A stretch of DNA of 64,000 nt, taken from Thermoactinomycetaceae bacterium (lineage in GTDB: Bacteria > Bacillota > Bacilli > Thermoactinomycetales > Thermoactinomycetaceae). Location of the stretch: contig JANWIG010000006.1 of NCBI GenBank assembly GCA_025449975.1, positions 39,367 to 103,366 on the forward strand, given 5' to 3'. Position numbers and translations under genes: made by a program. Within the stretch, counting starts at the first letter, position 1; each line of letters starts with the position of its first letter. The notes under the pieces were generated by a model that saw nothing but the letters and a program-made list of their open reading frames with translations, had not been told where the DNA came from and searched no databases. Of the stretch, positions 26,886-36,041 are shown piece after piece.

Positions 26886-29800
26886 GTGAACCATAATCAT
26901 ATTGCTGTCGTTGGAATAGGATGTCATTATCCAGGAGCGAAGGACTTGAAACAATTATGGGAGAATATTCTTTCTCGTCGTCGACAGTTTCGCGAATTGC
27001 CGGCTGAGCGTTTGCCATTGACGGAATATTATGATGCCGATCGTAATGTTCCGGATAAAACTTATGGTCGGCACGCAGCAGTATTAGATGGTTTTAAATT
27101 TGATTGGGCTCGTAATCGGATTCCCAAGACCACTTATGAATCTTCGGATATTGTTCATTGGCTAGCATTGGAGGTAGCGACGCAAGCATTAACAGATGCG
27201 GGTTATTCACGGGAAAATATACCGAAAACGAAAACAGGCGTTTTATTAGGAAATTCGTTAACGGGTGAATTTACACGCTCCAATATTTTAAGGTTGCGCT
27301 GGCCATTTGTTCGTAAAACACTTAGAGCGGTTGGAAAAAACGAAGGTTTATCTGCTGAGTTGCTGGATCGGCTGGAAAAAAGGATGGAAAGCGTTTATAA
27401 ATCGGTTTTTCCACCTGTTACAGAGGACAGTTTGGCTGGTTGGTTATCCAATACCGTTGCTGGGCGAATTTGTAACTACTATGACCTGCACGGTGGCGGC
27501 TATGTCGTCGATGGGGCTTGCTCTTCTTCCTTACTTGCCGTCGCTACAGCAGCTGGTAAATTAGCCAATGGTGAATTGGATCTCGCTTTGGCGGGTGGAG
27601 TCGATGTAAGTATTGATCCCATGGAGATCATTGGCTTTGCCAAAACAGGCGCTTTAACCAGTAAGGACATGAACGTATACGATCGTCTTTCCAGCGGCTT
27701 TATTCCAGGAGAAGGATGTGGTTTTGTCATCCTAAAACGTTTAGAAGATGCGCGGAGAGACGGGGATTATGTCTATTGTGTGATCAGAGGTTGGGGAATC
27801 TCGTCAGATGGAAAAGGCGGCATCACTGCTCCTACAGCCAAAGGACAAGCCCTTGCCTTGCGCAGAGCATATGAGACGGCGGGTTATGATCCACGTACAT
27901 TGGACTTTATCGAGGGGCATGGAACAGGAACCGTAGTGGGTGACCGGATCGAGTTGGAAGGAATCGCTTTGGCGAGAGATTCATTTGGAAGTGCCGAGCC
28001 ACGTTCATGCGGTGTTACTTCATTTAAATCGATCGTCGGTCATACGAAAGCGGCTGCGGGAATCGGTGGATTGATTAAAGCCATCCTGTCGGTGAATCAG
28101 AGAGTTCTTGCTCCGACGGCAGCGTGTAAAGAGCCGAATGAGGTCTTTTATTCAAAAGCGCAAAGTATTTATCCAATTTTACAAGGAGAAATTCGCCAGT
28201 CCAATGAGCGATTGCGTGCCGGGGTCTCAGCGATGGGCTTTGGCGGAATCAATTGTCATGTCACGTTGGAGTCGGCCGACTTGCCGAAAGAAGAGTTAAA
28301 GCCTGAGTTGGAAGAAAGAGCGATGCTGGTTTCCAATCAAGAGACAGAGATCTTTGTTTTCGCGGCAGATACCAGGGGAGAGCTTCTCGCCCAAGTGAAG
28401 CAGGCTCATCGCTTGGCATCCGGAATCAGTGTTGCTGAGCTGGTCGACCTGGCTAGCCAATTAAACCAGCAAGTAAAGGCAAAAGCGAAATTTAGAGCTG
28501 CTCTCGTCGCCGATCATCCCGACCGTCTAACCGATCGACTGCAATTCCTAATTCAAAAGCTCGAAAGCAGTTTTCCAGTAAGCGGAGAAGTTTTTGTAAA
28601 TAGTGAGAAACAGGTTTGGATCGGTAATCAGGTGGATCGACACCGAGTTGGCTTCTTGTTCCCAGGGCAAGGCTCGCAAAAGATAAATATGGCTCGCACT
28701 TTGGTGGAGAGATTCCCATGGGCAAGGGAGATCGCTGAACAAGTATGGAAAGTGTTGCCGAGCGGTAAAGAGACGCTATTCCGTCCACTGGAGCGGGCAT
28801 TAAACCAAGAAGAAATCAAGAAATGGGAGAAACAGCTAAGTCAGACCGAAATCGCTCAGCCTACCATTTGTTTAGCATCGGTTTTATGGAAAAAGTTTTT
28901 GGAACGACTGGGGATTCAACCCGATCTGGTCGCGGGGCATAGCTTGGGAGAATTAACTGCTTTGCATGTGGCAGGAACATATGATGAAAAAACATTATTT
29001 GAATTGGCCGCGATCCGAGGAAAAGCGATGGCTGCGTCGGAAGAAGAAGCTGGAACCATGGCTAGTCTACGTTGCAGTCACGAAGAAGCCGAAAAGATTT
29101 TAGCCGAAGTCTCCGGTTATGCGGTGATTGCCAATCAAAATAGCCCAATGCAGACGGTGATTTCCGGTGAAACCGGGGCAGTAGAAGAAGCGATTCGCAT
29201 CGCGCAAGATCGGCAAATTCAGGCGGTTCGCTTACCTGTATCCAATGCTTTCCATTCAAAGCTCGTTCAACAGGCAGCAGAGACGTTACGGCAAGAGGCT
29301 CCTTTGTCGGATGAATCCGTTCAGTTACGGGTCCCATTTATTTCGGGAATGGATGGGGAAGAACGGAAAACACTTGAAAATGCGCGAGAATATTTTGCAG
29401 AGCAAGTTATCCATCCGGTTCATTTTGTCTCTCTCCTTTCCTCCTTAAAAGACAAATGTGACTTATTGGTAGAAGTAGGACCGGGTCGAGTATTAACAGG
29501 CTTAGTGGCTGATTATTTGCAAGGAGAGTTAATTTGTTATCCAGTCGAATCCAGAGCCGGCATGGATCGCGATTTGCATCAATTTTTAGCCGTCTACTTT
29601 GTTCATGGAGGAGAAGTAAACTGGCATGTATTGTATGAAAATCGTTTCGTTCGTCCGTTTGTACCTGCGGAAGAAAAAGAATTTATCGTCAATCCATGTG
29701 AGAATCCTCTTTCTGTTCCGGCCTTTAGCCAGACGGGCGATGCAGCTATTCGTTTACCGGAAACAGAAGATTTACCGGCAGAAGTGATCAATCAGTATCT

Positions 29801-32800
29801 GGAGCAGAGAGGTTCCTTTTTGCTGGACATCATTCGTGCAGATCTTAGACATCTGAATGGAATGCCTTCGGAACTGGTTTCGAAGCGACCAGCCAAGCAG
29901 AAAGAACCCGCCGTTAGGGAACAGACACCCGTAGAGAAGTCTATATATACACCAGAAAAAGCGATTATCCGCTTAGCCGCAGAACGGACAGGCTATCCCG
30001 AAGACTCCATCACGCTCAACCATCGACTATTGGATGATCTCAACTTAGACTCGATCAAATCAGCCGAATTGGTTTCTTCGGTCGCGCAAATGTTTAACAT
30101 CGCGGATCAGATTGACCCCAGTGGCTTCCCCAATGCCTCCCTTGAGGAAGTCGTCCGAGAAATGAAACCGCTTATCCCCGATCAGGTAACAAAGGAAGTA
30201 GAAGGAGCAAAAGAAGAGAAAGATCTGGCTGAACAGCTGATCCAGCAAGTGGTTCAAATGACAGGTTATCCGCGAGAGACGATCCACATGGATTTGCGCT
30301 TATTGGATGATCTGAACTTAGACTCGATCAAATCAGCCGAATTGATTTCTTCGGTGGCGCAAATGTTTGATATAGCAGATCAGATCGATCCAGGTAGCTT
30401 CCCGAATGCCTCTCTAGAGGAAATCGTCCGAGCAATGAAACCACTTCTTCCCGAACAGACAACAGAGGAAGCAGAAGGAGCAAAAGAAGAGAAAGATCTG
30501 GCTGGGCAGCTGATCCAACAAGTGGTCCAAATCACCGGTTATCCGCGAGAGACGATCCACATGGATTTGCGCTTATTGGATGATCTCAACTTAGACTCGA
30601 TTAAATCAGCCGAATTGGTAAGTAATGTGGCTAGGGAATTCCATTTAGAAGGAAAGTTGGATCCGACAGCATTTGCGAATACCACCTTGAAAGAGATTGA
30701 ACAGGCGTTATCGCAATTGTTGAGTCAGCAATCTAAACCGTTAACCGCTCCTCTGAAACCGACCGTAAGTTTGGAACCGACTCCAAAACGAACCAAAAGG
30801 AGCGCTCCACCAACATGGGTGCGTAACTTTGTCGTCGATTATGTGGAAGAGCCGTTGGCTGACCATCGAGAGATTGCTTTTGCAGATACAGATCAGTTTC
30901 TACTCGTCGCTACACAGGAGAATCATCCGCTTGCAATGAGCTTGTCCAAAGAGTTAAATCAACTGGATGTTTCAAGTGAAATGGTGACCTTTACAGAAGT
31001 ACGTGACCAAGCATGGTGGAAGGATAAAGCTTTTAGCCATATGGTGGTCATCTTACCCGAAAGCGACCCCGATGAAGAGATTCCGGAAATAGTGGCAAGA
31101 TTACAAAGTGTTGTCCAGCCAGTGAAAGAGTATGGTTATCAAGCTTCGATCACGTATATTCAGTATGGTGGCGGATATTTTGGAACTCGTTTGGATCAGA
31201 TTCAGCTGGGGACCTGCACGGCTAACGCTTTTGCCTCCAGTCTTCATATGGAACGTCCACAAGCAAAGATCCGTGTGATTGACTTGAGCCCTGCATTGGA
31301 ACCTAAAGCGATGGTAAAGAATATTCTTTTGGAAATCACCGCTGAAGACGCCTTTCTTTCCGTTGGTTATGATGAGCAAAATCGAAGACGCGTTCCTCAA
31401 TCGATGGTACAACAGCCAGATACATATGTTTCCCGTTCGATTGAATGGACGAATGAAGATGTGATCCTCGTCACAGGTGGCGCGAAGGGGATTACCGCCG
31501 AGTGTGCTTTTGGGGTAGCCAAATTGACGGGAGTAAAAATGGCATTGGTTGGCAGCTCGTCGATCGAGAAAAGTCCCGAGATTCAGCAAACATTGGCTCG
31601 TTATCAAAAAGAAGGGCTGGTTTGTCAATATTATTCATGTGATATTGGCGATCGAAGTGCCGTTGAACAATTGATCGCCCAGGTGCAAACAGAGCTAGGG
31701 CCCATCACCGGCGTGATTCATGGGGCTGGTCGAGTCTACTCAAAAAGAGCAGAGCAGATTTCCCACCAAGCCTTCTTAGATGAAATTAGCCCAAAAGTAT
31801 ATGGAGCTTTGCATCTTTGTGAAGCTTTAAAAGAGCAACCACCGAAGCTAATTATCGGCTTCACCTCTTTGACGGGTCTAACGGGAATGGCCGGAAACTC
31901 ATCCTATGGCTTTGCGAATGAGGCTTTACAGCTTATTTTACGCCGTTTTGAAAAAGAGCATCCGGAGACTCAAGTACTGTCGATTGCTTATGGCGTATGG
32001 GATGAAGTGGGAATGGGAATGCGTTCGGGCAGTGTTCGCTTCTTGGAGAAAAAAGGTGTCTATGCGATTCCCGTTTCTGAAGGAGTGAAGCGGTTTGTTC
32101 AGCTATTCCAATATGATCCACAAGCAAAACAAGTAGCGATTTCCGCGAAACTGGACGGTTTGAGTACTTGGCATCCGCGGCCGGTTAAACGGGAGAAGAA
32201 GCTTCGCTTTGTGGAAGAAATCATCACGGATTATCCGGAAGTGGAATTGGTGACCCGCGCTCACTTAAACTTAGAAAAAGATTCACACATGAAAGATCAT
32301 ATCTACAATGGAACCTATCTGTTCCCAGCCGTTTATGGTTTGGAAGCGATGGCTCAAGCGGTTTCTTATGCGACGGGAATAGAAGATTTTAACCTTGTCC
32401 GGATCAACGATATTCAACTCAAATTGCCCATTGCCCTTGATCCTCAAAAAGGAGTAACCATTGAAATTCGTGTCGAAGTATTGGAAGATAAACGGATCAT
32501 GGCAGAGATTCGCTCAGAACAAACCGGTTTTGCGAAAACTCATTTTGCCGCGACCTTTGTTTTCCCAACGGAGGCAGACGTGCGGGAAGATGCTACTTCT
32601 TTCCCTCAAGAAGCGTTGGCGTTTGATCCGAAAAAAGATTTTTATGGACCGCTCATGTTCCAAGGACCGCTTTATCATTGCTTGGAAGCCGTTTATGATG
32701 CGGAGTACGATCAGGAGCAACAGACTGGAACCGCTTTGTTTGCTGCGCGAGTGCATTATGGAGAGGAATTTTTACTTGGCGACCCCTATTTCCATGATTC

Positions 32801-34739
32801 GATCATGCAGTCTGCCCGACTGATTACGCCGCAAGACATTTGCTTACCAGTTGAAATTTCGTCGTTTGAGAAATTTGGACTGTATGCCGATATGACAGGA
32901 ACGTGGAAAGGGATTACCCGACTGAAAGAAAAAGAGGACGCTTATTATACCTATACGATTGAGATCGTCGATGAAAACAATCAGGTCGTACAAAGCTTAA
33001 CCGATTTTAAAGTCCGGATTATGGAGCATGACTCGATCCTTCCAACCGCAGAAGAACTTACTTCTCTTTCTTATTCGGATGAACGGCATTTAAATCGGGT
33101 GATCGAGCAACAGAGCCAATCTTTGCCGATCGATGTTCCTGAGCTAACTATCGCTCATTTACCAGGCATTCATCAGCAAGAGAAAGAACTTCGTCATCAA
33201 CGCGTAGAGCGCTTATTCCAGCGGGCAATCGGAAAAACGGGAGCAAAAGGGGACTATTCTCTAACATGGAATGAAGCAGGCAAGCCGTTGGTGTTAAAAC
33301 AAGGAGAGGCTGCAAGAGATCTCGATATTTCTTTCTCCCATGATGATGAAATAACGATTTGTGTCGTCGGTAGCGGTGAACAGGGATGCGATATTCTACC
33401 CATTGAAGATCACCGCACAGAAGAAGACTGGAATCATTTATTGGCAAATAAATACACCTCGTTGCTTCAAGAGTTAAGAAGTCAGGGCGATTCGCTAGAG
33501 GAAGCTGGAAGCCGGATCTGGACCTGCGTAGAGGCCGTCAAAAAAGCGAGTCAGCTCGGTGTACAAGAGATTACATGGCAAGAGGTTTCCGATCGAACAG
33601 TTATATTGGAGGCAACGACGGAAAAAGCAACGTATCAAGTTTTAACGCTTCCTGTTCAACTGTCGGTTCCTGTGAAACGAATGATTGCTGTCGTGGTCTC
33701 CGCTAAAGAAAGATTGCAAAATCAGACTGTACCAGAGCAGACTTTTGGTGAATTTCATCCAAAACATGGCTTTGTCTACCGCTTTCCGCTCACGTTTAAA
33801 GATGTTCCTTCACTAAGCCGAAAGGTAAGCTTATCCAACTATGCTGTTTGGATGGGGAAAGTGCGGGAGCTATCGCTAACAACGGTTTTAGATCGCATCG
33901 TCGAACAGTTTGCGACAGGAAAATGGGGAATGGTCACCAACTTCATCCAAACAGAAGTATTTGGTGAAATCGAATCCCATGAAGTGGTCGAAGTTCATTT
34001 GCAAATCGATCGAATCGAAGATGATTCCTATATTGAAATCGTTTGTTATTGGCACAAAGTAATGCAAAATGGGGATTTAGAGCTGATTGCAACCAGTAGA
34101 CAGGGACTGACGTGGGTAGAGATTGTCGGACATGGCTTAGTAAAAATAAGTCCATTCCCGCCTTATTTCTCTCAGTTTTTACAGGAAAAATTGGCAGTCA
34201 TGGGGAACAAAGAGCACATTCAAGTAGAAAATCATACTCTATCGACGGAGCTACTCGGCGAAGAATTATTTACAGTAAAAAATGATCCTGTACGCCGCTT
34301 CCTCTTACAAACAGGGAAATTTGAAACTTCCTTAGAAGAATCCAATCTGGTTGGGAATATTTATTTCTCCAACTATACCACTTGGCAAGGGAGAGTGCGT
34401 GATCAATTTTTCTATCAACTGGCTCCGGAGCTATATCGCGGAACCGGAGAACATGGAGAGTGGATTGCGCTTCATAGCCATATTCAACATCTTCGGGAAG
34501 CAATGCCTTTTGATACGATTGAAGTACAGATGTCCTTGCTGAAACGATACCAATATGGGGCGAAACTACTCTTTGAATATTATAAGCTGGATGCAGATGG
34601 ACAAAAACAGAAGCTTGCTTTTGGTGAACAAGACATTCTCTGGGTCAAGCGGGATCAACAGGGCAATCCAATTCCTGCTGCACTACCAGAGGCATTTGAA
34701 GAAAAGCTAAAGAAGGTTCCCGCTGAGTTACTTAGCTGA
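26886..34739 (+). CDS. Iterative type I PKS of the enediyne (PksE) type with three ACPs and fused thioesterases
   Basis: 2617 residues from GTG 26886 (GAGGTGAAG upstream). Domain order: KS (~1-460; Cys212 in DGACSSSLL, His345 in HGTGT, His386 in GHTKAAAG); AT (~590-930; Ser686 in GHSLGE); three ACPs with phosphopantetheine Ser 1056, 1147 and 1238 in LNLDSIKSAEL; KR (~1520-1760; TGGAKGIT, Tyr1674); double-hotdog DH (His1805 in KDHIYNGTYLFPA, Asp1971 in FHDSIMQSAR); PPTase-like domain (~2120-2270; SFSHDDE, GCDILPIEDHR, WTCVEAVKK); two hotdog thioesterase-like domains (~2295-2440 and ~2470-2600). The KS segment GNSLTGEFTRSNILRLRWPFVRKTL and the DH pattern are PksE hallmarks. The last domain (ESNLVGNIYFSNYTTWQGRVRD) matches enediyne thioesterases of the CalE7/DynE7 type. 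The likely product is a polyene chain; no warhead genes are in the window. Confidence 0.88.
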   Translation: MNHNHIAVVGIGCHYPGAKDLKQLWENILSRRRQFRELPAERLPLTEYYDADRNVPDKTYGRHAAVLDGFKFDWARNRIPKTTYESSDIVHWLALEVATQALTDAGYSRENIPKTKTGVLLGNSLTGEFTRSNILRLRWPFVRKTLRAVGKNEGLSAELLDRLEKRMESVYKSVFPPVTEDSLAGWLSNTVAGRICNYYDLHGGGYVVDGACSSSLLAVATAAGKLANGELDLALAGGVDVSIDPMEIIGFAKTGALTSKDMNVYDRLSSGFIPGEGCGFVILKRLEDARRDGDYVYCVIRGWGISSDGKGGITAPTAKGQALALRRAYETAGYDPRTLDFIEGHGTGTVVGDRIELEGIALARDSFGSAEPRSCGVTSFKSIVGHTKAAAGIGGLIKAILSVNQRVLAPTAACKEPNEVFYSKAQSIYPILQGEIRQSNERLRAGVSAMGFGGINCHVTLESADLPKEELKPELEERAMLVSNQETEIFVFAADTRGELLAQVKQAHRLASGISVAELVDLASQLNQQVKAKAKFRAALVADHPDRLTDRLQFLIQKLESSFPVSGEVFVNSEKQVWIGNQVDRHRVGFLFPGQGSQKINMARTLVERFPWAREIAEQVWKVLPSGKETLFRPLERALNQEEIKKWEKQLSQTEIAQPTICLASVLWKKFLERLGIQPDLVAGHSLGELTALHVAGTYDEKTLFELAAIRGKAMAASEEEAGTMASLRCSHEEAEKILAEVSGYAVIANQNSPMQTVISGETGAVEEAIRIAQDRQIQAVRLPVSNAFHSKLVQQAAETLRQEAPLSDESVQLRVPFISGMDGEERKTLENAREYFAEQVIHPVHFVSLLSSLKDKCDLLVEVGPGRVLTGLVADYLQGELICYPVESRAGMDRDLHQFLAVYFVHGGEVNWHVLYENRFVRPFVPAEEKEFIVNPCENPLSVPAFSQTGDAAIRLPETEDLPAEVINQYLEQRGSFLLDIIRADLRHLNGMPSELVSKRPAKQKEPAVREQTPVEKSIYTPEKAIIRLAAERTGYPEDSITLNHRLLDDLNLDSIKSAELVSSVAQMFNIADQIDPSGFPNASLEEVVREMKPLIPDQVTKEVEGAKEEKDLAEQLIQQVVQMTGYPRETIHMDLRLLDDLNLDSIKSAELISSVAQMFDIADQIDPGSFPNASLEEIVRAMKPLLPEQTTEEAEGAKEEKDLAGQLIQQVVQITGYPRETIHMDLRLLDDLNLDSIKSAELVSNVAREFHLEGKLDPTAFANTTLKEIEQALSQLLSQQSKPLTAPLKPTVSLEPTPKRTKRSAPPTWVRNFVVDYVEEPLADHREIAFADTDQFLLVATQENHPLAMSLSKELNQLDVSSEMVTFTEVRDQAWWKDKAFSHMVVILPESDPDEEIPEIVARLQSVVQPVKEYGYQASITYIQYGGGYFGTRLDQIQLGTCTANAFASSLHMERPQAKIRVIDLSPALEPKAMVKNILLEITAEDAFLSVGYDEQNRRRVPQSMVQQPDTYVSRSIEWTNEDVILVTGGAKGITAECAFGVAKLTGVKMALVGSSSIEKSPEIQQTLARYQKEGLVCQYYSCDIGDRSAVEQLIAQVQTELGPITGVIHGAGRVYSKRAEQISHQAFLDEISPKVYGALHLCEALKEQPPKLIIGFTSLTGLTGMAGNSSYGFANEALQLILRRFEKEHPETQVLSIAYGVWDEVGMGMRSGSVRFLEKKGVYAIPVSEGVKRFVQLFQYDPQAKQVAISAKLDGLSTWHPRPVKREKKLRFVEEIITDYPEVELVTRAHLNLEKDSHMKDHIYNGTYLFPAVYGLEAMAQAVSYATGIEDFNLVRINDIQLKLPIALDPQKGVTIEIRVEVLEDKRIMAEIRSEQTGFAKTHFAATFVFPTEADVREDATSFPQEALAFDPKKDFYGPLMFQGPLYHCLEAVYDAEYDQEQQTGTALFAARVHYGEEFLLGDPYFHDSIMQSARLITPQDICLPVEISSFEKFGLYADMTGTWKGITRLKEKEDAYYTYTIEIVDENNQVVQSLTDFKVRIMEHDSILPTAEELTSLSYSDERHLNRVIEQQSQSLPIDVPELTIAHLPGIHQQEKELRHQRVERLFQRAIGKTGAKGDYSLTWNEAGKPLVLKQGEAARDLDISFSHDDEITICVVGSGEQGCDILPIEDHRTEEDWNHLLANKYTSLLQELRSQGDSLEEAGSRIWTCVEAVKKASQLGVQEITWQEVSDRTVILEATTEKATYQVLTLPVQLSVPVKRMIAVVVSAKERLQNQTVPEQTFGEFHPKHGFVYRFPLTFKDVPSLSRKVSLSNYAVWMGKVRELSLTTVLDRIVEQFATGKWGMVTNFIQTEVFGEIESHEVVEVHLQIDRIEDDSYIEIVCYWHKVMQNGDLELIATSRQGLTWVEIVGHGLVKISPFPPYFSQFLQEKLAVMGNKEHIQVENHTLSTELLGEELFTVKNDPVRRFLLQTGKFETSLEESNLVGNIYFSNYTTWQGRVRDQFFYQLAPELYRGTGEHGEWIALHSHIQHLREAMPFDTIEVQMSLLKRYQYGAKLLFEYYKLDADGQKQKLAFGEQDILWVKRDQQGNPIPAALPEAFEEKLKKVPAELLS

Positions 34740-34781
34740 GGAAGCAGTAGAACGCTTCAACCGTTCCCTTTGTTGCTCAAC

Positions 34782-34818
34782 AGAGACTGGTAGCAAAAGC
34801 ACCAGTCTCTATTTTTTA
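34782..34818 (+). terminator. Intrinsic terminator after the PKS
   Basis: AGAGACTGGT (34782-34791) pairs with ACCAGTCTCT (34801-34810), followed by ATTTTTT. The PKS is therefore probably monocistronic. Confidence 0.88.
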
Positions 34819-34990
34819 TTGATAAAAATGCCCCGTATGCAGAGAAGACTAGGTGTTAAACAGGAGAATAAACTTTGCAATGGCATAGTTGTTTTACTCA
34901 TCGTTATATGAAAAGGATCTAAGATCGGCCAATCGATAGAGTGGTCGTACAATTCACCCTTTTTAAATCTGTAGGTATATATCATATTGG

Positions 34991-35020
34991 TTGGAAATTC
35001 CCGATTTTGAGTAGTATAAT
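34991..35020 (+). promoter_or_regulatory. Sigma-A-type promoter for the Excalibur lipoprotein
   Basis: TTGGAA (34991-34996), 18-base spacer, TATAAT (35015-35020), 33 bases before the ATG at 35054; AAGGGGAAA is the ribosome binding site. Confidence 0.6.
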
Positions 35021-35053
35021 TAAACATATATTAATCATAAGGGGAAAAATAAA

Positions 35054-35572
35054 ATGAAATTACGTAAACTTGCAATCCCTTTTGTCTTCGCTGTTTCTAT
35101 GTTAGTTAGTGGTTGTGGAATGATTCCAGTTGCGCCAAATGGATCGAATACGGGAACTCCACAGCAGCAACCATCGAATCAGCCGATGGAGCCAGCGGAG
35201 ACAAAACAAGAATATATGGAACAAGACGAGATGGAACAAAAGGATATGAATCAGCAAGAGTATATGGGACAGGACGAGATGGAACAAAAAGAGATGAAGC
35301 AAAAAGAGATGAAGCCAGATTATATGGAGCAGAAAGAGATGGAACCACAGGAAATGAAGCCAGGTATGGAACCAGAGGAAATGAAACAAAAGGAAATGGG
35401 ATATCCGGAGAATAAAGAAGCGTACGGAACGGATGGAGACAAGAATTGCAGTGATTTCAAGACCCAAAAAGAAGCGCAAGCCTACTTTGAATCCAAAGGC
35501 GGAAGTCCAACCAATAATGTGGATGGCTTAGACCGAGATGGCGATGGGATCGCTTGTGAGAGTTTAAAATAA
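35054..35572 (+). CDS. Lipoprotein with Met/Glu/Lys-rich stalk and Excalibur domain
   Basis: 172 residues. The signal peptide ends in the lipobox LVSGCG (Cys near 22), so it should be anchored to the outer face of the membrane. Residues ~45-125 are a low-complexity stalk of repeated MEQ/KEM/QEM-type five- to seven-residue units. The last ~42 residues form an Excalibur domain: NCSDFKTQKEAQAYFESKGG then DRDGDGIACESL, with the DxDxDGxxCE calcium-type motif. Excalibur domains occur at the ends of extracellular proteins and nucleases in Bacillota; the precise role is unknown. The stalk may extend the domain through the wall. Confidence 0.85.
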   Translation: MKLRKLAIPFVFAVSMLVSGCGMIPVAPNGSNTGTPQQQPSNQPMEPAETKQEYMEQDEMEQKDMNQQEYMGQDEMEQKEMKQKEMKPDYMEQKEMEPQEMKPGMEPEEMKQKEMGYPENKEAYGTDGDKNCSDFKTQKEAQAYFESKGGSPTNNVDGLDRDGDGIACESLK

Positions 35573-36041
35573 ACGGTTTGCTAGCCAATAAGTCACTCAT
35601 CCAGAGGATCCAATCATTTGAAAGTATGTCGAAAAGCAAAGCCGATAATCTTTCTTAGATTATCGGCTTTACTAGTTATAGCTGAAAGTGCTTATCATAT
35701 ACCTTACGTTTCTCATCATCAAGTAAAATCGTTTGCATCTCTTCCAACATCCTCAACATTTGTTCTGCTTTTACTCTTCGTTCAAAATCGGGCTTATTTA
35801 CTCTTGAGTGCCATAAGCGCTGTTGTCCACCAAAAGATATTACTTCAATACTTTTACAAATTTATCTATTTTAGTGGCTTGATAATACTTTTAGTAATAT
35901 ATATTACCTTACTAATAACAAATTAATTGATAAAAAAATAATTTAAATAGACAATCCAAAAGAAATATTGATGCAAGGCGGAATCTATCCTATAGTATTA
36001 AATATAAGAAAATATTTTATTTTCCAAAGGGAGGAAATGTA
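35573..36041 (+). other. Intergenic interval with terminator and AT-rich spacer
   Basis: The hairpin AAAGCCGATAATCT / AGATTATCGGCTTT at about 35638-35671 terminates the lipoprotein gene. After it the sequence is AT-rich, with no supported gene. A 102-residue frame starting inside the terminator is discounted. AAAGGGAGG precedes the next start. Confidence 0.6.
35638..35672 (+). terminator. Hairpin terminator after the Excalibur lipoprotein
   Basis: Near-perfect 14-base stem AAAGCCGATAATCT with AGATTATCGGCTTT around a TTCTT loop. Confidence 0.75.

Noticed and set aside
26886..34739. Calling the large PKS a PUFA synthase PfaA because of tandem ACPs
   Set aside because: KS and DH motifs, the PPTase-like domain and the CalE7-like C-terminus fit PksE better; PfaA also lacks a DH and PPTase in this order.
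26886..34739. Claiming an enediyne natural product
   Set aside because: None of the other conserved enediyne cassette proteins is encoded in the window; the PKS alone does not establish the product class.
35102..35479. 125-residue Leu/Phe/His-rich minus-strand frame opposite the Excalibur lipoprotein
   Set aside because: It is the antisense image of the Met/Glu/Lys repeat stalk.
35618..35926. 102-residue hydrophobic frame after the Excalibur lipoprotein
   Set aside because: It starts inside the terminator hairpin, has no ribosome binding site and translates AT-rich spacer.
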